Source of the DNA: Pseudoduganella rivuli
GTDB taxonomy: Bacteria > Pseudomonadota > Gammaproteobacteria > Burkholderiales > Burkholderiaceae_D
Reading direction: 5' to 3'
Assembly: GCF_009674485.1 (NCBI RefSeq)
Contig: NZ_WKJJ01000003.1
Span: forward strand, 248,001-312,000
DNA length: 64,000 bases
The notes under the pieces were generated by a model, which worked only from the letters and a program-made list of their open reading frames with translations, was not told where the DNA came from and ran no database searches. Below are positions 26,120 to 35,318 of the stretch, one piece after another. Each line of letters begins with the position of its first letter. The first letter of the stretch is position 1. The position numbers were made by a program, and so were the translations under genes.

Positions 26120-28816
26120 ATGGCAGCTCAACTCGACCAGGTCACGGCACTAACCGCCCTCGATCCGGATGCGCAGGAAACCAAGGAATGGCTGGACGCG
26201 CTGGAATCCGTCCTGCAAAACGAAGGTTCGGATCGTGCACACTACTTGCTGGAGCGCCTGATCGATCTGGCCCGCCGCAACGGCGCGGACATCCCGTTCT
26301 CCGCCAACACCGCCTACATCAACACCATCCCCGCCGACATCGAAGCCCACTGCCCAGGTAACCTGGAGTATGAAGAGAAGCTGCGCTCGTGGATGCGCTG
26401 GAATGCGATGGCGATGGTGGTGAAAGCCAACCGCGCCGACGGCGACCTGGGCGGCCACCTGTCTTCCTTCGCTTCGCTGGCGAACATGCTGGGCATCGGT
26501 TTCAACCACTTCTGGAAAGCCCCGTCGGAAAACCACGGCGGCGACCTGCTGTACATCCAGGGCCACTCGTCCCCTGGCATCTATGCGCGCGCCTTCCTGG
26601 AAGGCCGCCTGTCCGAGGACCAACTGCTGAACTTCCGTAAGGAAGTCGATGGCAAAGGCTTGTCGTCGTACCCGCACCCGAAACTGATGCCGGACTTCTG
26701 GCAATTCCCGACCGTGTCGATGGGCCTGGGCCCGCTGATGGCGATCTACCAGGCGCGCTTCCTGAAATACCTGCACGCACGCGGCATCGCCGACACCACC
26801 GGCCGTAAAGTCTGGGCCTTCTGCGGCGACGGCGAGATGGACGAACCGGAATCGATGGGCGCGATCGGCATGGCCGCGCGTGAATCGCTGGACAACCTGG
26901 TCATCGTGGTCAACTGTAACCTGCAGCGCCTGGACGGTCCGGTGCGCGGCAACGGCAAGATCATCCAGGAACTGGAAGCGGACTTCCGCGGCGCCGGCTG
27001 GAACGTGATCAAAGTGATCTGGGGCCCGGGCTGGGATGCGCTGCTGAAGAAAGACAAGGACGGCATCCTGCAAAAAGTCATGATGGAAACCGTCGACGGC
27101 GAATACCAGAACTACAAGGCCAAGGATGGCGCGTACGTTCGCAAGCACTTCTTCGGCAAGCATCCGAAGCTGCTGGAAATGGTCGCCAACCTGACCGACG
27201 ACGACATCTGGCGCCTGACCCGCGGCGGCCACGATCCGCACAAGATCTACGCTGCCTTCAAGTTGGCCAACGAGTCCAAAGGCCAGCCGACCGTATTGCT
27301 GGTGAAGACCGTCAAGGGCTTCGGCATGGGCAAATCCGGCGAAGCGCGCAACACCGCGCACCAGACCAAGAAACTGGACGACGAAGCCATCCGCGAAATG
27401 CGCGACCGCTTCAGCATTCCTATCCCTGACGACAAGCTGGCCGAGATTCCGTTCTACAAGCCGTCCGATGACGCACCGGAAATCAAGTACCTGCACGAGC
27501 GCCGCAAAGCGCTGGGCGGCTACCTGCCTGCGCGCCGCGTGAAAGCCGACGAAACCCTGGTGGTGCCGCCGCTGGAAGCGTTCAAGGCCACGCTGGAGCC
27601 AACCCCGGAAGGCCGCGAAATCTCGACCACGCAAGCCTACGTCCGTATCATCACCGCGCTGCTGCGCGACCAGTCGCTGGGCCAGCGCCTGGTGCCGATC
27701 CTGGTTGACGAGTCCCGTACCTTCGGTATGGAAGGCCTGTTCCGCCAGATCGGTATCTTCAACCAGCAAGGCCAGTTGTACGAGCCGGTCGACAAGGACC
27801 AGGTGATGTACTACCGCGAAGACAAGGCCGGCCAGATCCTGCAAGAGGGTATCAACGAAGCAGGCGGCATGAGCTCGTGGATCGCGGCGGCAACGTCGTA
27901 CTCGACCAACAACCGCGTGATGATTCCATTCTTCACGTACTACTCGATGTTCGGCCTGCAGCGCGTTGGCGACCTGGCATGGGCGGCAGGCGACATGCGC
28001 GCCCGCGGCTTCCTGATGGCGGGTACCGCCGGCCGTACCACGCTGAACGGCGAAGGCTTGCAGCACGAAGATGGCCACAGCCACCTGATCGCCGCGACCA
28101 TCCCGAACTGCGTACCGTACGATCCGACCTTCTCGCATGAGCTGGCAGTGATCATCCATGACGGCCTGCGCCGCATGGTGACCGAGCAGGAAGATGTGTA
28201 CTACTACATCACCATCATGAACGAGAACTACGCTCATCCAGGCCTGAAAGCCGGCCAGGAAGAGGGCATCCTGAAAGGCATGTACCTGCTGCAGGAAGGC
28301 GACAAGGATGCCAAGCAGCGCGTACAGCTGATCGGTTCGGGCACCATCCTGCGTGAATCCATCTTCGCCGCTGAACTGCTGAAGAACGACTGGAACATCG
28401 CTGCCGACGTCTGGTCCGCACCATCGCTGACCCTGGTGGCGCGCGATGGCCAGGATGCGGATCGCTGGAACATGGTCAACCCGGGCAAAGAGCAGCGCGT
28501 GCCGTACGTCACGAACCTGCTGAAGGACACCACCGGTCCGATCGTGGCAACCACCGACTACATGAAAGCGTTCGCGGAACAGATCCGCGCGTTCATCCCG
28601 AAAGACCGTACCTATAAAGTATTGGGCACCGACGGCTATGGCCGCTCCGACAGCCGCGCGAAACTGCGCGAGTTCTTCGAAGTGAACCGTTACTATATCG
28701 TCGTAGTGTCGCTGAAAGCACTGGCGGAAGAGGGCAAAGTACCTGTTTCGACCGTTGAACAAGCCATTGCCAAGTATGGCATCGACGCTAACAAACCAAA
28801 TCCGGTGACCCAATGA
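26120..28816 (+). CDS. aceE: Pyruvate dehydrogenase E1 component, homodimeric
   Basis: This 898-residue homodimeric E1 is the usual length for betaproteobacteria. It carries the thiamine diphosphate motif [11 protein letters not shown]...[26 protein letters not shown], and the transketolase-like C-terminal part ([18 protein letters not shown]). It decarboxylates pyruvate and passes the hydroxyethyl unit to the lipoyl arms of E2. TAGGAG precedes the ATG. It heads the operon aceE-aceF-lpdA, with a good promoter at 25972. Its stop overlaps an ATG (28813), but aceF more likely starts at 28837. Confidence 0.98.
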   Translation: MAAQLDQVTALTALDPDAQETKEWLDALESVLQNEGSDRAHYLLERLIDLARRNGADIPFSANTAYINTIPADIEAHCPGNLEYEEKLRSWMRWNAMAMVVKANRADGDLGGHLSSFASLANMLGIGFNHFWKAPSENHGGDLLYIQGHSSPGIYARAFLEGRLSEDQLLNFRKEVDGKGLSSYPHPKLMPDFWQFPTVSMGLGPLMAIYQARFLKYLHARGIADTTGRKVWAFCGDGEMDEPESMGAIGMAARESLDNLVIVVNCNLQRLDGPVRGNGKIIQELEADFRGAGWNVIKVIWGPGWDALLKKDKDGILQKVMMETVDGEYQNYKAKDGAYVRKHFFGKHPKLLEMVANLTDDDIWRLTRGGHDPHKIYAAFKLANESKGQPTVLLVKTVKGFGMGKSGEARNTAHQTKKLDDEAIREMRDRFSIPIPDDKLAEIPFYKPSDDAPEIKYLHERRKALGGYLPARRVKADETLVVPPLEAFKATLEPTPEGREISTTQAYVRIITALLRDQSLGQRLVPILVDESRTFGMEGLFRQIGIFNQQGQLYEPVDKDQVMYYREDKAGQILQEGINEAGGMSSWIAAATSYSTNNRVMIPFFTYYSMFGLQRVGDLAWAAGDMRARGFLMAGTAGRTTLNGEGLQHEDGHSHLIAATIPNCVPYDPTFSHELAVIIHDGLRRMVTEQEDVYYYITIMNENYAHPGLKAGQEEGILKGMYLLQEGDKDAKQRVQLIGSGTILRESIFAAELLKNDWNIAADVWSAPSLTLVARDGQDADRWNMVNPGKEQRVPYVTNLLKDTTGPIVATTDYMKAFAEQIRAFIPKDRTYKVLGTDGYGRSDSRAKLREFFEVNRYYIVVVSLKALAEEGKVPVSTVEQAIAKYGIDANKPNPVTQ

Positions 28817-28836
28817 GAGAATACGGAGCGAACGCT

Positions 28837-30513
28837 ATGAGCATTGTGGAAGTTAAAGTACCGGACATCGGTGACTTCAAGGAAGTCGAAGTCATCGAAC
28901 TGCTGGTCAAGGTTGGCGACACGATCAAGGTGGACCAGTCGCTGGCGACCGTGGAATCGGACAAGGCGTCGATGGAAATCCCGTCCAGCCACGCCGGCGT
29001 CGTCAAGGAACTGAAGATCAAGATCGGCGACAAGGTCTCCGAAGGCTCGCTGTTGCTGCTGGTGGAAGACGCCAGCGCGGGCGCCGCGCCAGCCGCTGCT
29101 CCGGCTGCCGCCGCCGCGCCTGCCGCAGCCGCGCCGGCCCCGGCTGCCGCTGCACCAGCCGCTCCGGCAGCCCCAGCCGCCGCACCGGCCGCCGCCGGTC
29201 CGGTGGAAGTCAAAGTGCCGGACATCGGCGACTTCAAGGAAGTCGAAGTCATCGAGCTGCTGGTCAAAGTGGGCGACACCATTGCCGTCGACCAGTCGCT
29301 GATCACGGTGGAATCGGACAAGGCATCGATGGAAATTCCATCGAGCCACGCCGGCGTCGTGAAAGAGCTGAAAGTCAAAGTCGGCGACAAAGTGGGCGAA
29401 GGCTCGCTGGTGCTGATCGTTGACGCGGTTGGCGGCGCTGCGCCTGCGGCCGCCCCTGCTGCTGCCGCACCGGCTCCAGCCGCGGCTGCTCCAGCCGCCG
29501 CCGCTCCGGCTGCCGTCGCTGCGCCTGCTGCTGCCGCTGCGGCGCCCGCCGCATCGCAAGGCTCCGTGCAAACCAGCAAGCTGGCGCACGCTTCGCCATC
29601 GATCCGCAAGTTCGCCCGCGAACTGGGCGTGGACCTGGGTAAAGTCGGCGGTACCGGCCCGAAAGGCCGCATCACGCAAGCGGACGTGCAGGCGTTCGTC
29701 AAGGGCGTGCTGTCCGCGCCTGCCGCTGCGCCAGTGGCTGCCGGTGGTTCGATCGGTGGCGGCGGCAACTTCAGCGTACTGCCATGGCCATCGCTGGACT
29801 TCAGCAAGTTCGGCGAAACCGAACTGCAGGCGCTGCCGCGCATCAAGAAGATCTCCGGCCCGAACCTGCACCGCAACTGGGTACAGATTCCACACGTGAC
29901 GACCTTCGACAAGGCCGACGTGACGGACCTGGAACAGTTCCGCGTCGACAGCAACGCCGCCAACGCGAAGAACAAGGATGCCGCCAAGCTGACCATGCTG
30001 GCCTTCGTCATCAAGGCGTCCGTCGCCGCGCTGAAGAAGTTCCCGGTGGTGAACTCGTCGCTGGATGAAAAAGGTGAAAACCTGATCATCAAGAAGTACT
30101 TCAACATCGGTTTCGCCGCCGATACGCCGAACGGCCTGGTGGTGCCTGTCGTGAAGAACGCCGACCAGAAATCCGTGTCGCAGATCGCACGCGAAATGGG
30201 CGAACTGTCGCTGCAGGCGCGCGAAGGCAAGCTGAAACCTGCCGACATGCAGGGCGCAACGTTCACGATCTCGTCGCTGGGCGGCATCGGCGGCACGGCG
30301 TTCACGCCGATCGTCAATGCGCCGGAAGTGGCGATCCTGGGCCTGTCGAAGTCCACCATCGAGCCGGTATGGGATGGCAAGCAATTCCAGCCGCGCCTGA
30401 TGCTGCCGCTGTCGCTGTCGTTCGATCACCGCGTGATCGACGGCGCCCTGGGTGCACGCTTCAATGCCTACCTGGCCGAAGTGCTGGCCGACCTGCGCAA
30501 GATCTTGCTGTAA
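28837..30513 (+). CDS. aceF: Dihydrolipoamide acetyltransferase (E2) with two lipoyl domains
   Basis: This 558-residue E2 has lipoyl domain 1 at residues 1-77 (lipoylated Lys43 in ESDKAS), an Ala/Pro hinge, and a nearly identical lipoyl domain 2 at about 128-203 with a second hinge. A peripheral subunit-binding domain follows ([19 protein letters not shown], about 250-290), then the acetyltransferase core ending with the active-site motif SFDHRVIDG. It forms the core of the pyruvate dehydrogenase complex and makes acetyl-CoA. The start at 28837 has a GGAGCG ribosome site; the ATG at 28813 overlaps the aceE stop and is an alternative. The Ala/Pro hinges produce long spurious frames on the other strand. 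Confidence 0.97.
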   Translation: MSIVEVKVPDIGDFKEVEVIELLVKVGDTIKVDQSLATVESDKASMEIPSSHAGVVKELKIKIGDKVSEGSLLLLVEDASAGAAPAAAPAAAAAPAAAAPAPAAAAPAAPAAPAAAPAAAGPVEVKVPDIGDFKEVEVIELLVKVGDTIAVDQSLITVESDKASMEIPSSHAGVVKELKVKVGDKVGEGSLVLIVDAVGGAAPAAAPAAAAPAPAAAAPAAAAPAAVAAPAAAAAAPAASQGSVQTSKLAHASPSIRKFARELGVDLGKVGGTGPKGRITQADVQAFVKGVLSAPAAAPVAAGGSIGGGGNFSVLPWPSLDFSKFGETELQALPRIKKISGPNLHRNWVQIPHVTTFDKADVTDLEQFRVDSNAANAKNKDAAKLTMLAFVIKASVAALKKFPVVNSSLDEKGENLIIKKYFNIGFAADTPNGLVVPVVKNADQKSVSQIAREMGELSLQAREGKLKPADMQGATFTISSLGGIGGTAFTPIVNAPEVAILGLSKSTIEPVWDGKQFQPRLMLPLSLSFDHRVIDGALGARFNAYLAEVLADLRKILL

Positions 30514-30523
30514 GGAGCCCTGG

Positions 30524-32302
30524 ATGACCGAAGTTAAAGTACCGAATATCGGCGACTTCAAGGAAGTCGAGATCATCGAAGTGATGGTCAAGGTGGGTGA
30601 CACCATCAAGGTCGATCAATCGCTGGTGACCGTCGAATCCGACAAGGCGTCGATGGAAATTCCTTCCAGCCACGCTGGCGTGGTCAAGGAATTGAAGGTC
30701 AAAGTGGGCGACAAGGTGGGCGAAGGTTCGCTGGTGTTGCTGGTCGAAGAAGGCGCGGGCGCCTCGGCTGCTCCGGCAGCGGCCGCGCCGGCGCCGGCTG
30801 CCGCGGCTCCGGCCGCAGCACCGGCTGCGCCGGCAGCTCCTGTCGTGGCGCCGGTCGCTGGCGGTTACACCGGCCAGATCGACATCGACTGCGACATGAT
30901 GGTGCTGGGCGGTGGCCCTGGCGGCTATTCGGCTGCCTTCCGTGCCGCCGACCTGGGCATGAACACCGTGATCGTGGAGCGCTACGAAACGTTGGGCGGC
31001 GTGTGCCTGAACGTGGGCTGCATTCCGTCGAAGGCGCTGTTGCACGTGGCCTCCGTGATCGACGAAACCGCGCACATGTCCAACACTGGCGTCACTTTCG
31101 CCAAGCCGACGATCGACATCGACCAGGTACGCAAGTACAAGGAAGGTGTGATCAAGAACATGACCGGCGGTCTGGCCGGTATGGCCAAGGCGCGCAAAAC
31201 GCAGATCGTGGTCGGCGTCGGCCAGTTCCTGAGCGCCAACCACATCGAAGTGACGGCCAAGGATGGCACCAAGAAGGTCGTGCAGTTCAAGCAGGCCATC
31301 ATCGCTGCCGGTTCGTCGGTCGTGAAACTGCCATTCGTGCCGGAAGATCCGCGCATCGTCGATTCGACCGGCGCGCTGGAATTGCGCTTCATGCCGAAAC
31401 GCATGCTGGTGATCGGCGGCGGCATCATCGGCCTGGAAATGGCGACGGTGTACTCGACCTTCGGCGCGCGCATCGACGTGGTGGAAATGCTGGACGGCCT
31501 GATGCAGGGCGCGGACCGTGACGCTGTCAAGGTATGGCAGAAGTTCAACGAGAAGCGGTTCGACCGCATCATGACCAAGACCAAGACGGTGGGCGTTGAA
31601 GCCCTGCCGGAAGGCATCAAGGTCACGTTCGAAGCAGCGGAAGCCGGTGTCACCGCACCGGAACCGCAGATCTACGACATGGTGCTGGTGGCCGTTGGCC
31701 GCAGCCCGAACGGCAAGAAAATCGCCGCCGACAAGGCCGGCGTGATCGTGACCGATCGCGGCTTCATCAACGTCGACAGCCAGATGCGCACCAACGTGCC
31801 GAACATCTTCGCCATCGGCGACCTGGTCGGCCAGCCGATGCTGGCGCACAAGGCGGTGCACGAAGGCCACGTGGCGGCGGAAGCCGCGGCGGGCCAGAAG
31901 TCGCACTTCGACGTGAAGGTGATTCCATCGGTGGCTTACACCGATCCGGAAGTGGCATGGGCCGGCATTACGGAAGATGAAGCGAAAGCCAAGGGCATCA
32001 AGGTCGAGAAGGGCCACTTCCCTTGGGCAGCGAGCGGCCGCGCCGTGGCCAATGGCCGCGCCGAAGGCTTCACCAAGCTGCTGTTCGACGCTGAAACGCA
32101 CCGCATCATCGGCGGCACCATGGTCGGCACGCACGCCGGCGACATGATCGGCGAGATCGCCCTGGCGATTGAAATGGGCTGCGACGGCACCGACATCGGC
32201 AAGACCATCCACCCGCACCCGACCCTGGGCGAGTCGATCGGCATGGCGGCGGAAGTCTACGAAGGCGTCTGCACGGACTTGCCGCCACCGCGCAAGCGTT
32301 AA
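30524..32302 (+). CDS. lpdA: Dihydrolipoyl dehydrogenase (E3) with N-terminal lipoyl domain
   Basis: This 592-residue E3 is about 115 residues longer than E. coli Lpd because it carries its own lipoyl domain (residues 1-78, Lys41 in ESDKAS) and an Ala/Pro hinge before the flavoenzyme part. The latter has the FAD motif [13 protein letters not shown], redox-active C161 and C166 ([13 protein letters not shown]), the NAD motif [12 protein letters not shown], and the HPHPTLGES active-site base. It reoxidises dihydrolipoamide. Lipoylated E3 is known in Neisseria and Ralstonia types. GGAG precedes the ATG, ten bases after aceF. A terminator follows at 32322. Confidence 0.97.
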   Translation: MTEVKVPNIGDFKEVEIIEVMVKVGDTIKVDQSLVTVESDKASMEIPSSHAGVVKELKVKVGDKVGEGSLVLLVEEGAGASAAPAAAAPAPAAAAPAAAPAAPAAPVVAPVAGGYTGQIDIDCDMMVLGGGPGGYSAAFRAADLGMNTVIVERYETLGGVCLNVGCIPSKALLHVASVIDETAHMSNTGVTFAKPTIDIDQVRKYKEGVIKNMTGGLAGMAKARKTQIVVGVGQFLSANHIEVTAKDGTKKVVQFKQAIIAAGSSVVKLPFVPEDPRIVDSTGALELRFMPKRMLVIGGGIIGLEMATVYSTFGARIDVVEMLDGLMQGADRDAVKVWQKFNEKRFDRIMTKTKTVGVEALPEGIKVTFEAAEAGVTAPEPQIYDMVLVAVGRSPNGKKIAADKAGVIVTDRGFINVDSQMRTNVPNIFAIGDLVGQPMLAHKAVHEGHVAAEAAAGQKSHFDVKVIPSVAYTDPEVAWAGITEDEAKAKGIKVEKGHFPWAASGRAVANGRAEGFTKLLFDAETHRIIGGTMVGTHAGDMIGEIALAIEMGCDGTDIGKTIHPHPTLGESIGMAAEVYEGVCTDLPPPRKR

Positions 32303-32321
32303 TGTCGGTACGCTGAAAAGC

Positions 32322-32356
32322 AAAAGCCCGGATCGAAGATGATCCGGGCTTTTTTT
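32322..32356 (+). terminator. Terminator of the pyruvate dehydrogenase operon
   Basis: AAAAGCCCGGATC (32322-32334) pairs with GATCCGGGCTTTT (32341-32353) around GAAGAT, and the T-run continues to 32356. A GGGGCCTGGCCCC repeat begins a few bases later. Confidence 0.9.
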
Positions 32357-32364
32357 TAGTCGTC

Positions 32365-32418
32365 ATTTCGGGGCCTGGCCCCAAAAGTACTATCGTTCGC
32401 TTGGTGGGCAATAGTTTT
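32365..32418. repeat. GGGGCCTGGCCCC repeat element, copy 1
   Basis: CATTTCGGGGCCTGGCCCC, followed by AAAAGTACTAT, begins at about 32365. A second copy with the same first 28 bp, apart from one base, starts at about 61325. A degenerate right arm (ATAGTTTTATTGG) may pair with CCAAAAGTACTAT. Both copies lie directly behind a rho-independent terminator. Confidence 0.65.
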
Positions 32419-32713
32419 ATTGGTTGGTGCCGCGGTACTTGTCGAAGTTGGCTTCGAAGTCCTTGAAGTTATCGGCCAGCATTTTTTCATGCTGCTCGAG
32501 GTAGTACTTGCGGGCCGGTTCCGACTGGGTCTTGAATTCTTCCACGTTGCGGGTGGCCATGGCGAGCATGTAGGCGTTGAAGCGGGTCGCCGCAAACATC
32601 AGTGCGGGTCCGATGACGTTGCGGTCCATGTTCTGGGCCTTTTCGTTCGCGGTGGTGATGAAGGTATCAACCAGCTGCATGAACTGTTCGTCGGTGGTAG
32701 GAGTTGTGCTCAT
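32417..32713 (-). CDS. DUF3144 domain protein
   Basis: This 98-residue, wholly helical cytosolic protein has the DUF3144 pattern: FMQLVDTFITTANEKAQNMD, then LMFAATRFNAYMLAMATRNV, then KYYLEQHEKMLADNFKDFEA and NFDKYRG. The domain is widespread in proteobacteria and has no known biochemical role. The ATG ending at 32713 starts the domain; the longer frame to 32755 is not supported. Its 3' end reaches the repeat element at 32365-32418. It is followed on the same strand, upstream, by the ECF sigma gene but separated by 76 bp. Confidence 0.85.
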   Translation of the reverse strand: MSTTPTTDEQFMQLVDTFITTANEKAQNMDRNVIGPALMFAATRFNAYMLAMATRNVEEFKTQSEPARKYYLEQHEKMLADNFKDFEANFDKYRGTNQ

Positions 32714-32789
32714 AAAATTAACGCCTTGGGTTGGTGAAGACTGGCATCCTGCCACGAATCGGCGGATGTAACAACTTGGGTGTTGTTTA

Positions 32790-34028
32790 TTAAATCAGGT
32801 TCAGCGTCATATCGATGTGGTCGGCGACCGGTGCGCTGCGCACCAGGCTGCGCGCCTTTTGCAGAGCGGCACGGGCTTCCGCATTGCGGCCCAGGCGGCG
32901 GAACAGCAGGCTGCGCAGGCTGAAGTAATACGTGTAGCCGGCCAGGTCGTGTTCCAGCGGCTCCAGCATGCGCAGCGCGGCCGACGGCCCCCGTAGATGT
33001 TCGACCGCCACGGCCCGGTTCAGCGTGACGATGGGGGAGGGGTGCACGGTTTCCAGCACGCCATAGAGCCGGTCGATTTCCGCCCAGTCGGTGCGGCGCG
33101 CGCTGGCCGCCTGCGCGTGCACGACGGCCACCGACGCCTGGATCTGGTACGGCCCCAATGGTGTGCAATTGGCGGCGCGTTGCGCCAGCGGCACGGCTTC
33201 GTCGATCAGCGCGCGGTTCCAGCGGCTGCGGTCTTGCTGGGCCAGCGGGACCAGCGCGCCCTGGGTGTCGACGCGGGCGTTGGCGCGCGCGTGTTGCAGC
33301 ATCAAGAGCGCGGCCAGGCCCAGGGCGCCGCTGTCATACGGATACAGCCGCGCCAGCAGGCGCGCCAGCTTGATGGCTTCGTCGCACAATTCCGTGCGGA
33401 TGTAATGGCGGCTGTTACTGGTCAGATAACCTTCATTGAACAGCTGGTAAATCATGGTCGACACAGTGGCCAGCCGCGCGGCGCGCTGGTGGTCCTTGAT
33501 GTCGTCAAACGGCGTGGCTTCTTCGGACACGCGGCGCTTGGCGCGCAGGATGCGCTGCACCATGGCGGCTTCCCGGACCTGGAAGGCATGGGCAATCGCG
33601 GGCACGGGCACGCCGGACACCAGGCGCAAGGCCAGCGCCATCTGGTGCGATGGCGGCAAATCCCGGTGGCAGCAAATGTACAGCAGGCGCAGCGTGTCGT
33701 CGCGGTAGGGGATGTGGCTGTCGGGATCGAGCATGTCGGCGCCGGCGCCGAACAACAATTCCGCATCGGGCAGCGCCATCGCGGCATAGCGCCCGCCCAG
33801 CGCTTCCTGACCCGTATTGCGGCCCGTCGTCACCAGCCAGGCCAGCGGGTCGCGCGGCAATCCGGTACGCGGCCATAACTGGAGCGCACCGAGGCTGGCC
33901 TGCTTGTGGGCGTTGACCGCCAGGTCCAGGTCGCGAAAATGGCGCAACAGCGCCGCCATCGCCTGTGGCCGCGTGGCAGCCAGGGTGGCGTTGATGATGT
34001 CGCTAGCGGAATGATCGCGATGTCCCAT
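32790..34028 (-). CDS. ECF42-like RNA polymerase sigma factor with C-terminal TPR-like domain
   Basis: This 412-residue protein has ECF sigma regions 2 and 4 in residues 1-175 and a long helical DUF6596/TPR-like extension typical of the ECF42 (SigJ-like) group (FNEGYLTSNSRHYIRTELCD, ALGLAALLMLQHAR, LNRAVAVEHLRGP). Region 4 looks intact (SHQMALALRLVSGVPVPAIA). Region 2, however, reads AWLVTTGRNTGQEALGGRY where relatives have a run of basic residues used in promoter opening. ECF42 genes normally sit next to a YCII/DGPF protein gene; none is present here. It may be a decayed or repurposed sigma factor. No anti-sigma gene is seen. Confidence 0.85.
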   Translation of the reverse strand: MGHRDHSASDIINATLAATRPQAMAALLRHFRDLDLAVNAHKQASLGALQLWPRTGLPRDPLAWLVTTGRNTGQEALGGRYAAMALPDAELLFGAGADMLDPDSHIPYRDDTLRLLYICCHRDLPPSHQMALALRLVSGVPVPAIAHAFQVREAAMVQRILRAKRRVSEEATPFDDIKDHQRAARLATVSTMIYQLFNEGYLTSNSRHYIRTELCDEAIKLARLLARLYPYDSGALGLAALLMLQHARANARVDTQGALVPLAQQDRSRWNRALIDEAVPLAQRAANCTPLGPYQIQASVAVVHAQAASARRTDWAEIDRLYGVLETVHPSPIVTLNRAVAVEHLRGPSAALRMLEPLEHDLAGYTYYFSLRSLLFRRLGRNAEARAALQKARSLVRSAPVADHIDMTLNLI

Positions 34029-34078
34029 GCCTCAGCTTACCGCAGAATATGCCGCGAAAAACACACTCTTGCCCTTTA

Positions 34079-34101
34079 GAAAAAAGTGCCGGGGACTTTT
34101 T
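34079..34101. repeat. AAAAAAGTGCCGGGGACTTTTTT palindromic motif
   Basis: A hairpin-forming repeat with arms AAAAAAGT and ACTTTTTT around a GCCGGGG core, at about 34079-34101. It belongs to the class of short intergenic repeats with GGGG cores common in this family of genomes, and may double as a terminator. Confidence 0.5.
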
Positions 34102-34109
34102 TGGGAATA

Positions 34110-34143
34110 GGCAACAAAAAACCGGGCAATGCCCGGTTTCCGT
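34110..34143 (-). terminator. Terminator of the 60-residue gene at 34170-34352
   Basis: On the minus strand AAACCGGGC pairs with GCCCGGTTT around ATT and runs into six T, at about 34112-34141. Confidence 0.75.
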
Positions 34144-34169
34144 AGTGCGTGGTACCCGCGTGGTTTGTT

Positions 34170-34352
34170 TTAATTGGCAATAAAGCTGGTCGGGATTTCG
34201 ATCCCGCCAGAGCGCGCTGCTTCCGCATAGGCGCGTAATTCGTCGATGGCTGCTTCGAGTTGTTCTTTCGTCGGATTGGACTGGAAACCCTTGATACGCT
34301 CATTCAACGAGGCCACTTTCCTGCTCCATTCGAGCCGATCACACTTGCTCAT
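34170..34352 (-). CDS. Small hypothetical helical protein
   Basis: This 60-residue protein begins MSKCDRLEWSRKVASLNERI and consists of two charged amphipathic helices, the second KEQLEAAIDELRAYAEAARS. A near-consensus ribosome site GGGAGGT lies five bases before the ATG, and a terminator follows the stop, which together support a real, separately transcribed small gene. I recognise no family. The ATG at 34364 is in frame but overlaps the ribosome site. A leading Cys4 and the absence of membrane segments suggest a small cytosolic protein. Confidence 0.6.
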   Translation of the reverse strand: MSKCDRLEWSRKVASLNERIKGFQSNPTKEQLEAAIDELRAYAEAARSGGIEIPTSFIAN

Positions 34353-34440
34353 ATAACCTCCCAATTGAAAGGTACAGGATGCCCCCGTAAGGGAAAAGGC
34401 TCAGTGCGGTGCCGCACATAGAAATGTGTCGAAAGGCAAC

Positions 34441-35172
34441 TTATGCAGTGACGGTGTCGGGGCGACGCAGTGCGCCGCCGAGGAACATGTCGAGGCCGAT
34501 ATCGAGTTGGCGTTGGAGCACTTCCGGCGGTGGCGAGCTATCCGGCTGGAACAGCAAACGCCGCATGTGGTCGCCCATCAGGCAGTTCAGGCACTGGACC
34601 GCCAGCATCTCCAGCGGGACATCGTCGCGCAATTGGGCGCGGACATCCGGGCGGGCAAACAGGCGGATGAGCTGTTCCCGCGTCTGCCGCGGCCCCACCT
34701 CGTAATACGCCTGCGCCAGCTCGGGCGTGGATTGCGACTCCGCAATCACGATCCGGTGCAGCGCCACTGCCACCGGGGACGTCACCAGGTCCATGAAGTG
34801 CATGGCGAAATCGGCCAGCACATCGCGTAACGGGCGCGTGCTGGTGTCCAGGTCATCCATGTCGGCAAAGAAATGATTGCGGCCTGCAGCGATGACTGCG
34901 GAAAACAGCCCGGCCTTGCCGCCGAATTTCACGTAAATGGTGCGCACTGCAACCCTGGCCTGCTTGGCAATCATTTCCAGGCTGACCTTGTTATATCCCT
35001 TTTCCATGAACAGTTGGGCCGCGACCACGACCAGTTCCTGCAAGCGCGCCTCCGCTTCGGCAGCCTTGGGCCGTCCCTGGGCCTTGGGCTGGCATGGCAG
35101 CACGTGCGACCCCGGACACGGGAAATTAAGGTCTTGTTTGGAAAGCAAATCTTGAATAGTGGAGTTGGACAT
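34441..35172 (-). CDS. TetR/AcrR-family repressor of the efflux operon
   Basis: This is a 243-residue TetR-type regulator. After an unusually long N-terminal extension of about 40 residues comes the helix-turn-helix domain (VVVAAQLFMEKGYNKVSLEM, IAKQARVAVRTIYVKFGGK) and a helical ligand-binding domain similar to the AcrR/AefR type. It is divergent from the HlyD-EmrB-NodT operon. The perfect inverted repeat at 35231-35254 lies between them, so repression of the pump and of itself is the likely role. The inducing compound is unknown. Confidence 0.92.
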   Translation of the reverse strand: MSNSTIQDLLSKQDLNFPCPGSHVLPCQPKAQGRPKAAEAEARLQELVVVAAQLFMEKGYNKVSLEMIAKQARVAVRTIYVKFGGKAGLFSAVIAAGRNHFFADMDDLDTSTRPLRDVLADFAMHFMDLVTSPVAVALHRIVIAESQSTPELAQAYYEVGPRQTREQLIRLFARPDVRAQLRDDVPLEMLAVQCLNCLMGDHMRRLLFQPDSSPPPEVLQRQLDIGLDMFLGGALRRPDTVTA

Positions 35173-35230
35173 GGCGTACAGGCTGACTGGCTACTGACAT
35201 CTTATCAGATGGGGACTTTAGTCCAAAATA

Positions 35231-35254
35231 AAATGAAATGCAATCGTTTCATTT
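35231..35254. promoter_or_regulatory. TetR operator between the repressor and efflux operon
   Basis: AAATGAAA (35231-35238), eight bases, TTTCATTT (35247-35254): a perfect inverted repeat just before a -35 box TTGACT (35256-35261) and -10 AATAAT (35279-35284) 17 bp apart. A bound repressor would block that promoter. A second dyad, GGACT-TT-AGTCC, lies at about 35214-35225. Confidence 0.75.
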
Positions 35255-35318
35255 CTTGACTTCGATCAGCAGTTGACGAATAATGCACCTATCCCATTTC
35301 ATTAATTGGAGCGCCGTA

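Noticed and set aside
26150..28813. 887-codon frame opposite aceE
   Set aside because: Shadow of a 2.7 kb high-GC gene; composition is His/Asp/Gln/Arg-rich with no domain.
28693..32323. Long frames opposite aceF and lpdA
   Set aside because: Shadows caused by Ala/Pro hinge codons on the sense strand; sense products are unmistakable.
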